From: a virus
IMG/VR virus record: IMGVR_UViG_3300020166_000075
Coordinates: 1-31,164 of that record
Direction: 5' to 3' (one strand)
DNA: 31,164 nucleotides
The notes beneath the pieces were generated by a model, which worked only from the letters and a program-made list of their open reading frames with translations, was not told the DNA's origin and did not search any database. This document shows positions 22,748 through 29,305 of the stretch, in pieces (the first letter of the stretch is position 1; each line of letters begins with the position of its first letter). Position numbers and translations under genes: made by a program.

Positions 22748-22755
22748 GATAAATA
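22748..22755 (+). promoter_or_regulatory. Late promoter box
   Basis: GATAAATA followed by C, 28 bases before ATG 22784, with TTGGAG in between. Directly downstream of the terminator. Confidence 0.8.
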
Positions 22756-22783
22756 CTACTATAATTAACATTGGAGATTAACA

Positions 22784-23176
22784 ATGGCGAGAATACATGG
22801 CGCAGCATCAGCAGGCGAGAATTTGTCAGGTAATATTAACTTTTATACATTATATGTTTCAGGTTTAGATATTACAGCGACAGGTGACGTAACTGACCAA
22901 ACACAACAAAACTTCGATGACGTATGCAACTTAATCAATCTAGTAGCACAACCAGTCATTATGAATAACCCTATAGCAGTAACATTAGACGTACTAGCAC
23001 CAACGTTAACAGGTCCAGGCTTTATCTTTAAGTTTGCAGTTGAACACGGTGCGGTCTTCGAAAGAAATGGTGACACAGTTTCAATTCTTAAAGAAATTTT
23101 TGAAGGCGTGACAATCAATAACGTTACTCTATCATCACCAGCAAATATTGAATTTGCAATGTCAGAACTACTATAA
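22784..23176 (+). CDS. Late virion-type protein (130 aa)
   Basis: 130 residues, MARIHGAASAGENLSGNINF onward, beta-rich and without charged clusters or membrane segments. It has its own late promoter and a GGAG site. It resembles a small single-domain beta protein such as a head decoration or tail accessory protein. Its N-terminus loosely matches that of the 82-residue gene upstream, so they may be related. No named family recognised. Confidence 0.7.
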   Translation: MARIHGAASAGENLSGNINFYTLYVSGLDITATGDVTDQTQQNFDDVCNLINLVAQPVIMNNPIAVTLDVLAPTLTGPGFIFKFAVEHGAVFERNGDTVSILKEIFEGVTINNVTLSSPANIEFAMSELL

Positions 23177-23291
23177 ATTTATTAAATAATTCTCTTTGGT
23201 ACGCACCCACTCATCTGATGGTATTGGGGTCACATGTACATAGTTACAGTATCGTACAGTATATGGACACACATTAAGCAAGAGATGTTAG
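23177..23291 (+). other. Non-coding stretch with 8-bp direct repeat
   Basis: About 115 bases between a stop and a terminator with no convincing gene. It contains TACAGTAT at 23245-23252 and again at 23255-23262, two bases apart. A 19-codon ATG frame (23218-23277) has no ribosome site. No tRNA-like T-loop or anticodon arm is visible. It may be a 3' UTR or small RNA. Confidence 0.4.
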
Positions 23292-23320
23292 CCCGATGCA
23301 TTTATTGTGTCGGGTTTTTT
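23292..23320 (+). terminator. Hairpin terminator
   Basis: Stem CCCGATGCA (23292-23300) with TGTGTCGGG (23306-23314), nine pairs including two G-T, loop TTTAT, followed by T6 at 23315-23320. Confidence 0.85.
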
Positions 23321-23327
23321 GTTCGTA

Positions 23328-23335
23328 GATAAATA
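23328..23335 (+). promoter_or_regulatory. Late promoter box (upstream of a tandem pair)
   Basis: GATAAATA followed by AAAC, 52 bases before ATG 23388 and 22 bp upstream of the second box. Confidence 0.65.
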
Positions 23336-23349
23336 AAACAAGCTACAAT

Positions 23350-23357
23350 GATAAATA
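23350..23357 (+). promoter_or_regulatory. Late promoter box (downstream of a tandem pair)
   Basis: GATAAATA followed by C, 30 bases before ATG 23388, with TTGGAG in the leader. Two boxes in tandem suggest strong or differently timed late expression of the following operon. Confidence 0.75.
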
Positions 23358-23387
23358 CAAGAAACAATTAATCATTGGAGCCCTACA

Positions 23388-23639
23388 ATGTCTGAAATAG
23401 AAGCTAAACTAGCACGTGTCGAAGCAGAAAAACTTGATGTACATGTTGCTGCAAATCACGAAAGATTTAAAAACATCGACCAGTCAATAGCACGAGTCGA
23501 AACACAGATTGAGAAAAATCATACTGATATCAAAGAAGACATCAGTGAACTAAAGAAAGTAGTAGTATGGGCAGTGTCAACCTTATTTGGTACTATGTTA
23601 ATCGCACTACTAACTTCTGTATTTAAGGTAACGTTTTAA
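23388..23639 (+). CDS. Holin-like coiled-coil membrane protein
   Basis: 83 residues. Residues 1-58 form a charged coiled coil (HERFKNIDQSIARVETQIEK), then a single C-terminal hydrophobic segment, VVWAVSTLFGTMLIALLTSV, with a short end KVTF. This layout matches XhlA-type phage membrane proteins, which act with holins in lysis. Start ATG 23388 has TTGGAG upstream. No endolysin is recognised in the window. Alternative: a membrane tether not involved in lysis. Confidence 0.6.
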   Translation: MSEIEAKLARVEAEKLDVHVAANHERFKNIDQSIARVETQIEKNHTDIKEDISELKKVVVWAVSTLFGTMLIALLTSVFKVTF

Positions 23640-23923
23640 TGCTCATTGAAGAAATTATTGGAACACAAGAAGCACTAGACGAAGCAAAGCTGGTATATGC
23701 CCGAAAAGGTAAATCAGTTGTTCGTAAGTATCGTTGTGCAAGTGGCAGACTAAAGGGCAAGACAGTCGCTAACCCAACATCGTGTTTCAAACCAGTAGAT
23801 ATTAAAAAGCGTTTCACGTTAGCACGTACTAAAGCTAAAATGGGTTCTAGAATGGCTAGAAAGTCAAAGATGACAAAGCGTATGAACCCAGCTTCACGTA
23901 GATTGAAGTCACTAAATAGGTAG
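23639..23923 (+). CDS. Highly basic conserved late protein (94 aa)
   Basis: Start overlaps the previous stop (TAATG). 94 residues: an acidic head (MLIEEIIGTQEALDEAKLVY), then a strongly basic body (RKGKSVVRKYRCASGRLKGK, KRFTLARTKAKMGSRMARKS). I recall close relatives in T4-like cyanophages with the same RxARKxKxTxRxNPASRRL end. Probably nucleic-acid- or virion-associated. The first 11 residues could be a removable propeptide ending in TQE. Confidence 0.7.
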   Translation: MLIEEIIGTQEALDEAKLVYARKGKSVVRKYRCASGRLKGKTVANPTSCFKPVDIKKRFTLARTKAKMGSRMARKSKMTKRMNPASRRLKSLNR

Positions 23924-23930
23924 AGAGAAA

Positions 23931-24437
23931 ATGACATTAAGAAAAGACATAGAAAAAGCAATGCTAAACGAAACAGCAACACCATACAATACACGCCTAG
24001 CAAATATCGCTGATATGGCTGGAGCATCAGAGGATGATGTGCGTGAGCGTATGAAATCTCTTGACTTTCCTGATTATGTCAATCTAATGCGTTCATTGCG
24101 TGACCGTGATGAGCAAGCGATTAAAGAATTATTGGGGCTTGTGAGAGAAGCATACTCAGGTGGCGGCACTGTATCTCCAAGTGAAATGAGAGCAAACAAA
24201 ACATCAGCTCCATCAGCACAGAAAGCACAATCTATGCAACGTCTAGGCAAAAAGAACTTAGGTGGCGCAACAGGTCAGCAAGCGGCGGATGCGGTAGATA
24301 AAGCGGGCCAAGGTAAGACATTATCTCCAATCCAGCGCAAAGCAATGGCGGCACAAGCATCGTCAGTTGAAAAATTAGCAAGCGATCCAAGGACAGCGAC
24401 ACAATTTAGAAATCTTTTGAATAAGATTAATAAGTAA
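23931..24437 (+). CDS. Late protein, Ala/Gln-rich (168 aa)
   Basis: 168 residues with MTLRKDIEKAMLNETATPYN at the start; MLNE followed by T-A fits a prohead-protease-type LxE site. The body has a helical domain (ANIADMAGASEDDVRERM) and a Ser/Ala/Gln/Gly-rich C-terminal half. No enzyme motif. It lies in an operon of basic or low-complexity late proteins, typical of T4-like head or internal proteins. Confidence 0.65.
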   Translation: MTLRKDIEKAMLNETATPYNTRLANIADMAGASEDDVRERMKSLDFPDYVNLMRSLRDRDEQAIKELLGLVREAYSGGGTVSPSEMRANKTSAPSAQKAQSMQRLGKKNLGGATGQQAADAVDKAGQGKTLSPIQRKAMAAQASSVEKLASDPRTATQFRNLLNKINK

Positions 24438-24446
24438 GGAGTTTCT

Positions 24447-24641
24447 ATGAGACTTACAGAAGTTCTAGGTGGTCTATATGTAATGATCACAGAAGAAGAA
24501 AATGATTTAATCATGAAATTCTTCACAGAGAATGAATATGTTAATGAATCACAGCTATCAGACCGTGAAGGATTGATAGCTGATAAACTAACACACAAAG
24601 GTGTGTTGGTACCAACACTACGTGGTTATAGAACTGTATAA
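24447..24641 (+). CDS. Small late protein (64 aa)
   Basis: 64 residues, TAAGGAG upstream. Begins MRLTEVLGGLYVMITEEEND. After a short N-terminal helix comes a winged-helix-like layout: a helix ENDLIMKFFTENEYVNES, a second helix LSDREGLIADKLTHKG, then VLVPTLRGYRTV. The fold guess is a small DNA-binding domain, unproved. Function unknown. Confidence 0.6.
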   Translation: MRLTEVLGGLYVMITEEENDLIMKFFTENEYVNESQLSDREGLIADKLTHKGVLVPTLRGYRTV

Positions 24642-24656
24642 TAGAAAGAGGCAAAA

Positions 24657-25286
24657 ATGACAGCACCAACAAAAAAAGATGTAGACGCAATGAGTAATCT
24701 TATGAAAGCACTTAACGGTGATAAGAGTGGGGTTAAACAACAAGCACAACAAGAAGCACAAGCACGTGAAGCTGATGGCATCATTGATACTGCACCTGGT
24801 GTGAAAACAGCAGATATTAAAGCTATGGAAAATATCCTTAAAGGCTTTCATAATGCATCAACTAATGTTTCAAAGAAAGTAGCAACTACTATCAATGAAG
24901 CAAAGAAAACAACAACTGGCGTTGATATCGGACTTTACTCAGTGGAGAAAAATGACGATGGATACTACGACATACGTGATAATCGTACACACGATACGCT
25001 ATTTGAAGGCCTATATATTTACGAAACTGCATTTGTTATCTCAAAGCATCTGAATGAAGGTAAAAAAGTAAACTCAACAGAAATTACTAGAGTAATGGCA
25101 GCAAATGCACTTTTTGAACAGAGTTATGAAGATGCACTTGTACATAAGAATTCGTTTAAAGTAGCAAAGAAGCGAAATGATACCAATAAGATGGATATTG
25201 CAGAAGCACGTTTTTCAAGAGCAAAAGGCGATGCTAATCAAGCAAAGAAAAAAATTAAGTCCATTTATGAGTCATTCAACAAGTAA
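24657..25286 (+). CDS. Late protein, charged helical (209 aa)
   Basis: 209 residues, AAAGAGG upstream. N-terminal half is Gln/Ala-rich helical (KQQAQQEAQAREADGII), the middle is a small beta domain (VDIGLYSVEKNDDGYYDIRD), the C-terminus is a basic coiled coil (KRNDTNKMDIAEARFSRAKG). Probably a virion or scaffolding component. The middle domain resembles short conserved segments of T4-like phage head proteins; no specific family named. Confidence 0.65.
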   Translation: MTAPTKKDVDAMSNLMKALNGDKSGVKQQAQQEAQAREADGIIDTAPGVKTADIKAMENILKGFHNASTNVSKKVATTINEAKKTTTGVDIGLYSVEKNDDGYYDIRDNRTHDTLFEGLYIYETAFVISKHLNEGKKVNSTEITRVMAANALFEQSYEDALVHKNSFKVAKKRNDTNKMDIAEARFSRAKGDANQAKKKIKSIYESFNK

Positions 25287-25319
25287 ATACTTCCTTAAAA
25301 ATTAAATATGATCTTAAAT

Positions 25320-25327
25320 GATAAATA
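25320..25327 (+). promoter_or_regulatory. Late promoter box
   Basis: GATAAATA followed by C, 32 bases before ATG 25360, with GGGG as ribosome site at 25347-25350. Confidence 0.75.
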
Positions 25328-25359
25328 CATAATATAACTATGTATTGGGGTACATTACC

Positions 25360-26538
25360 ATGAAAAAAACAATTTTTTATAACACAGATCCAGTAGCGAT
25401 TTCTACTCGACTAAATGAGTATATGAAATCTAACTTCGGCTATGAGGTCGAAAGCGATTTAGAATCACTAAGAGAAGCTAAAGTAGCATTAGAAGCACAG
25501 AAACGTGAGATGAGAGCGGATCATCAAAACCGTGCATACGTTGAAAACATGCTTATGCTAGAAACAATCAAGTCATTACTTAAGGCGCATGTAGCAGAAG
25601 GTAAACTGCCGCCAGCATTACAAGCGTATCAAGATAAGAAAAATGGCAAGAAAAAAGATGATGCTAAAGATACCAAAGAAGAAAAGGTAAATGAAGCAGA
25701 AAAGCGTTGGAAGCAAACTTCAATGTCTGCGGCAGAAGCTGAAAAAGAATACGGCAAATCAAATGTCAAGGTTAAAAAAGGCGCATTGCGCAATGGCGAT
25801 GACATGGTAGAAGTATTTGTTGAAGGTCGCATGAGTGATATGATTATTGATGATTCAGAAACATTGACAAAAGAAGAATTCGCTAAAAAGTACGGCAAAG
25901 AAATGGCAAATGAGTACTACGAATCAATCAATGAAGGTAAGTATAAGTCAGATGCGCAGCGTAAAGCAGTACATGCTGCAAAAGCAGAAAAAGCAAATGA
26001 GGGCGAAACACCAAAATTTGACACAATGACAAAGTATAGCAATACTTACGAAGCACCAAAGGAATACAAAATGAAAAAAGAAAAGCTAGAAGAAGGTCTG
26101 ATGGCACAACTTAATGCTCTACTTGAAGCAGATGCAGCAGACGCAGAAATCACAATGGCGGCTCGTGGTATTGTAGACGAACTACAAGACATGATCGAAA
26201 AGCTAGGTAAAATTCAAAATGACCAACTAGGCCCACTTGCAGATGAAATGGCATATTCACATGGTCCAGAACAATCAGCATCATTCAAAGAAGCTACAGA
26301 CTCAGCAATTGCAAGTCTACTAGGACAAGCACGTTCAACTAAAGATGCAGTTAACGATGCAGTACTAGTACTAACTGGTCAGCAACCAGCATCAGACATG
26401 GCGGCAACAGGTGCAGAACTTGGTGGCGACATGGGCGCAGATATGGAAGATGATATCTCAATGGATATGGAACTTTCAGGCGGTGACGAATCAATGTCAG
26501 GCCCAGAAGATGAACCATTAGGTCGTGCAAAGAGATAA
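25360..26538 (+). CDS. Large late protein, prohead/internal-like (392 aa)
   Basis: I start at ATG 25360 (MKKTIFYNTDPVAISTRLNE), nine bases after GGGG; a TTG at 25345 is less likely. The protein has a long helical N-terminus (SLREAKVALEAQKREMRADH), Lys/Asp-rich linkers, a conserved-looking domain ITMAARGIVDELQDMIEKLG followed by QNDQLGPLADEMAYSHGPEQ, and an acidic Met/Asp/Gly tail. I recall the ELQDMIEKLGKIQ...LGPLADE segment in cyanophage late proteins. Likely a head core or internal protein. Repeated NEA/NEG boundaries could be protease sites. Confidence 0.7.
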   Translation: MKKTIFYNTDPVAISTRLNEYMKSNFGYEVESDLESLREAKVALEAQKREMRADHQNRAYVENMLMLETIKSLLKAHVAEGKLPPALQAYQDKKNGKKKDDAKDTKEEKVNEAEKRWKQTSMSAAEAEKEYGKSNVKVKKGALRNGDDMVEVFVEGRMSDMIIDDSETLTKEEFAKKYGKEMANEYYESINEGKYKSDAQRKAVHAAKAEKANEGETPKFDTMTKYSNTYEAPKEYKMKKEKLEEGLMAQLNALLEADAADAEITMAARGIVDELQDMIEKLGKIQNDQLGPLADEMAYSHGPEQSASFKEATDSAIASLLGQARSTKDAVNDAVLVLTGQQPASDMAATGAELGGDMGADMEDDISMDMELSGGDESMSGPEDEPLGRAKR

Positions 26539-26541
26539 TAG

Positions 26542-26862
26542 ATGAAAATTTCAACACTTTTAAACGAAGATGCAAATTCACATGCGCAATTGATTAATGA
26601 TATTAATGCGTATCTAGTTCGTTTAAAGGCGAATTCAATTTTCACTATCGGTACGGATATTTTAGCTAGAGAGTTAAATGATATGGGTCACACAGTGACA
26701 CCTGAATCAATTGTTGACTTAATGCGCAATAGCAAGTATACTAGTAAGGTAACAGTAGATGCTATCACACTCGTCGGAGCCCCAACTCAAGGTGAGGAAA
26801 ACAGTGATAGAGAAACAGTTAAAAAACTTGCTAACAAAGCAACTGATAAGAGGATTGGATAA
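26542..26862 (+). CDS. Late protein, winged-helix-like (106 aa)
   Basis: 106 residues starting MKISTLLNEDANSHAQLIND. MKISTLLNE followed by D-A is a candidate capsid-targeting peptide with an LxE site. The body has helices INDINAYLVRLKAN and ILARELNDMGHTVTPESIVD, which together look like a helix-turn-helix or winged helix, then a basic end ANKATDKRIG. Role unknown; could be an internal DNA-binding protein. Confidence 0.6.
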   Translation: MKISTLLNEDANSHAQLINDINAYLVRLKANSIFTIGTDILARELNDMGHTVTPESIVDLMRNSKYTSKVTVDAITLVGAPTQGEENSDRETVKKLANKATDKRIG

Positions 26863-27329
26863 TGCCATTAATTATTAAAGGTGATAAAGAATTAAAAATT
26901 ATTTCTAAAAAAGAAATGAACGAAAAAATACATGCGGAACGTGACAAGTTAAATGCAGAAGAACTAGCACTTTCTAAACTTCCACCAGAAGTAGCGGAAC
27001 GTAGACGTGAAATTCTTGATGCAAAGCGACACAGAGAGTTTATGGCAAAGGTAGCTCGTACAGAAGAAGAAGCGATGCGTAAATTGCGTGAAGCAGATGT
27101 GGAAGTTACAAACGAACTTGTAGTAGACACTGGTCCAGACCCAATCATTATTAAGCATAATGATGTAGTAAAAGTAAGTCCAGTTGAGGATGTGAAAGTA
27201 GAAACACCAGATTTTGAAGCAATGACTAAAAAAGAGTTAGATGAATGGGCAGAAGAAGCACTTGGTCTAACACTTGACCGCAGAAAAAAGAAAGCGGATA
27301 TGATAGAAATTGTAAAAAAGAACTTGTAA
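26862..27329 (+). CDS. Late protein with HeH/Rho-N-like C-terminus
   Basis: 155 residues; start overlaps the previous stop (TAATG). The middle is a charged coiled coil (AERRREILDAKRHREFMAKV). The last 35 residues, MTKKELDEWAEEALGLTLDR followed by RKKKADMIEIVKK, match the small helix-extended-helix fold seen in HeH and Rho N-terminal modules, which bind nucleic acids or proteins. It sits at the end of a late operon; its stop is inside the -35 box of promoter P10. Confidence 0.65.
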   Translation: MPLIIKGDKELKIISKKEMNEKIHAERDKLNAEELALSKLPPEVAERRREILDAKRHREFMAKVARTEEEAMRKLREADVEVTNELVVDTGPDPIIIKHNDVVKVSPVEDVKVETPDFEAMTKKELDEWAEEALGLTLDRRKKKADMIEIVKKNL

Positions 27330-27352
27330 TTCATTACGAATCATAGTATACT
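27324..27352 (+). promoter_or_regulatory. Promoter P10, CGAATC and leaderless geometry
   Basis: TTGTAA (27324-27329), 17-bp spacer with CGAATC at 27337-27342, TATACT (27347-27352), six bases, ATG at 27359. The -35 is imperfect, but the spacing to the ATG matches P4, P9 and P11 exactly. It is the only promoter that combines CGAATC with a leaderless start. Confidence 0.7.
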
Positions 27353-27358
27353 ACTTGT

Positions 27359-28048
27359 ATGCTAAAAGAAACATATACATATAGTCCTCTAGAGCGAGTG
27401 AATGTGAACGGATCCCGTCATTATCAAACGCCTGGAGGACAACCATTACCGAGTGTCACTACTGTATTGAGTGCGCTTAAAGATAAAACAGCCTTACATG
27501 AATGGCGCCGACGTGTCGGCAACGAGGAAGCGGATCGTATTATGCGTCTCGCTACTGGTATCGGAACTCAAGTGCATCTACACTTAGAGCGATTTATTCT
27601 AGAAGAAGATCGTCCATCAGGATCGAATCTTATTCATCAGATGGCTAAAGAACTATCAGACATTGTAATTGACAAAGGACTCAGCAATCTAGATGAATGT
27701 TGGGGGACAGAAGTACCACTATACTACCCAGGTCTTTACGCTGGAACGGCAGATTGTATTGGTGTATGGAATGGTAAACCTGCAATGGTCGATTTCAAAA
27801 CTACTCGTAAGCCTAAGAAGCGTGAGTGGATTGATGATTACTTCTTGCAAGGTGCGGCGTATGCTGCAGCCCACAATGAGTTGTATGGTACTGACATCAA
27901 AACAATTGTTATTATGATGATTGGTTGGGATGCAGAAGCAGACAACTTGGGCAATTATCAAGAGTTTGTAGTTGAAGGTGCAGAGTTTGAGAAGTATTCG
28001 TTAGAGTGGGCACAGAAGGTTCAAGAGTATTTTGATAAATACATGTAA
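27359..28048 (+). CDS. PD-(D/E)XK exonuclease
   Basis: 229 residues. Layout of the RecB/MGME1-type nuclease family: GTQVHLHLE (69-77), WGTEVPLYYPGLYAGTADCI (115-134) with E118 and D132, MVDFKTT (143-149) supplying D145 and K147, and YFLQGAAYA (161-169) with the conserved Q164. Such enzymes are 5'-3' or single-strand exonucleases in recombination or end processing. Related nucleases occur in T4-like cyanophages, by recall. Its ATG has no ribosome site and sits 35 bases from the promoter. A late box for the next gene overlaps its final codons. Confidence 0.85.
   Translation: MLKETYTYSPLERVNVNGSRHYQTPGGQPLPSVTTVLSALKDKTALHEWRRRVGNEEADRIMRLATGIGTQVHLHLERFILEEDRPSGSNLIHQMAKELSDIVIDKGLSNLDECWGTEVPLYYPGLYAGTADCIGVWNGKPAMVDFKTTRKPKKREWIDDYFLQGAAYAAAHNELYGTDIKTIVIMMIGWDAEADNLGNYQEFVVEGAEFEKYSLEWAQKVQEYFDKYM
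28034..28041 (+). promoter_or_regulatory. Late promoter box inside a gene end
   Basis: GATAAATA followed by C, 24 bases before ATG 28066. It codes for D-K-Y at the end of the nuclease, so coding chance is possible, but the spacing and the GGAG in the leader match the other late boxes. Confidence 0.6.
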
Positions 28049-28065
28049 CGACTAGGAGTTACATA

Positions 28066-28854
28066 ATGTCTACAGAAAACGTAAAAATTTTATTAAGACG
28101 CGGTTTCCGCGATGAAATCACATCTGCTACACTTGAAACAGGCGAAATGGGGTTTACTACAGACACCAATCAACTGTTTGTTGGTATTGATGACGCAATT
28201 AATGAGATACAGTTTGATCCATTCGCAAACGCACATGCTGTAATACAGTCATGGTTGGATAGTGTGGATAACCCAGAACCAGGACTAGTAATTGACGAAG
28301 ACCTTGTGATCCGTCACGTAGTAGATGTAGAAGCATTGCTTACTGCAATGAATAACACTGCATCATTCAACGTAGCAGAGTATGGTCGTCCAAGAAAACA
28401 AGTTGAAGTAGTTACTGAAAACTCATTCAACCAGCTATTTGCAGATCAACACCTAAGTTCATTAGACGTAGTAACTGGTTTACGTCCGAGTCTATTCAGA
28501 AAAACATTTACAGATACAAATGGCGTATTTTTAAAATACCATCGTGATATCTGTACATCATTCTTTGTTGATTATTCTTTAAAACAATATGATGGTAACG
28601 TAACTTATGTTCGTGTTGGACAAATTAAAGTAATTAATGGATATCCATTGGGTATTACAACAACTCCAGCTAAGTTAACAGATGATAATACTGAAATTTG
28701 GCAAGACGACAGTGACGGTATTGCAGAAGTTGATGAATTCTCAAACATCGAATTCTCTGCCAGTATCAATGGTGACAATTTAGAAATCAACTTCACCCAG
28801 AATGAAAACTTCACAACAGAGGTAAGTTATACAGTTAAACGTTGGTCTATGTAA
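28066..28854 (+). CDS. Tail-fibre-like protein
   Basis: 262 residues. The N-terminus, LLRRGFRDEITSATLETGEM followed by GFTTDTNQLFVGID, matches the short virion-attachment repeat seen in many phage tail fibres and hyaluronidase-type proteins (a GE-G-TDT-LFxG pattern). The rest is beta-rich, with a C-terminal sandwich-like part (SASINGDNLEINFTQN). It lacks long collagen or coiled-coil segments, so it is a short fibre or baseplate protein. Late promoter and GGAG upstream. Confidence 0.7.
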   Translation: MSTENVKILLRRGFRDEITSATLETGEMGFTTDTNQLFVGIDDAINEIQFDPFANAHAVIQSWLDSVDNPEPGLVIDEDLVIRHVVDVEALLTAMNNTASFNVAEYGRPRKQVEVVTENSFNQLFADQHLSSLDVVTGLRPSLFRKTFTDTNGVFLKYHRDICTSFFVDYSLKQYDGNVTYVRVGQIKVINGYPLGITTTPAKLTDDNTEIWQDDSDGIAEVDEFSNIEFSASINGDNLEINFTQNENFTTEVSYTVKRWSM

Positions 28855-28855
28855 T

Positions 28856-29305
28856 ATGAAAGATACAGCTACTCGGTTATTTGAATGGCGCCAAACACGA
28901 CTAAATCTAAAAGAAGATTTCTCAGAAAAGAATTTACAATTAGCTATAGATTTTTGGAAATCATTAGATTATAGTAGACATGGGTTTGATTATGATCGTC
29001 CGCAGGTATGGCCAGATGTTTGGGAATATATTTCAGAAGAATTTTATACTAACAGTGGAAATGGCGTAGGTTGTTTCTATTCGGTGTATCATGCTCGTCC
29101 GGATTTAAATCCGGAAGTATGGTTAGTACATGATTTATCATTGGGAGATATGTATCTGGTTTGTTATGTGGACGGGTATGTCCTGAATAGATTACATGGA
29201 AAAGTGGATAAATTTGAACGTGTACAAAATGATTTAGATATCCTAAAGAAATATACCGCAAGCACAATAATTGATGCAGTTAAGGATAGAAACGCTAATG
29301 GATGA
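28856..29305 (+). CDS. Hypothetical protein (149 aa)
   Basis: ATG follows the previous stop by one base. The protein has an aromatic, polar body: RPQVWPDVWEYISEEF, NSGNGVGCFYSVYHARPD, then VWLVHDLSLGDMYLVCYVDG. Compact alpha/beta layout without membrane segments. I do not recognise the family. It overlaps the start of the radical SAM gene by 8 bases, so the two are probably made together; it may be its partner or substrate. Confidence 0.65.
   Translation: MKDTATRLFEWRQTRLNLKEDFSEKNLQLAIDFWKSLDYSRHGFDYDRPQVWPDVWEYISEEFYTNSGNGVGCFYSVYHARPDLNPEVWLVHDLSLGDMYLVCYVDGYVLNRLHGKVDKFERVQNDLDILKKYTASTIIDAVKDRNANG

Noticed and set aside
23218-23277. 19-codon ATG frame in the untranslated stretch
   Set aside because: No ribosome site, and composition does not resemble neighbouring genes.
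23177-23291. Possible tRNA
   Set aside because: No T-loop consensus, no matching acceptor arms and no anticodon arm could be found.
25324-25346. Inverted repeat AATACATA/TATGTATT before the gene at 25360
   Set aside because: The left arm overlaps the late box and lies upstream of the predicted transcription start, so it cannot form in the mRNA.
26831-27334. Long open frame on the minus strand opposite the late coiled-coil gene
   Set aside because: It is a mirror of a well-supported plus-strand gene, Ser/Phe-rich from antisense reading, and has no promoter or ribosome site.
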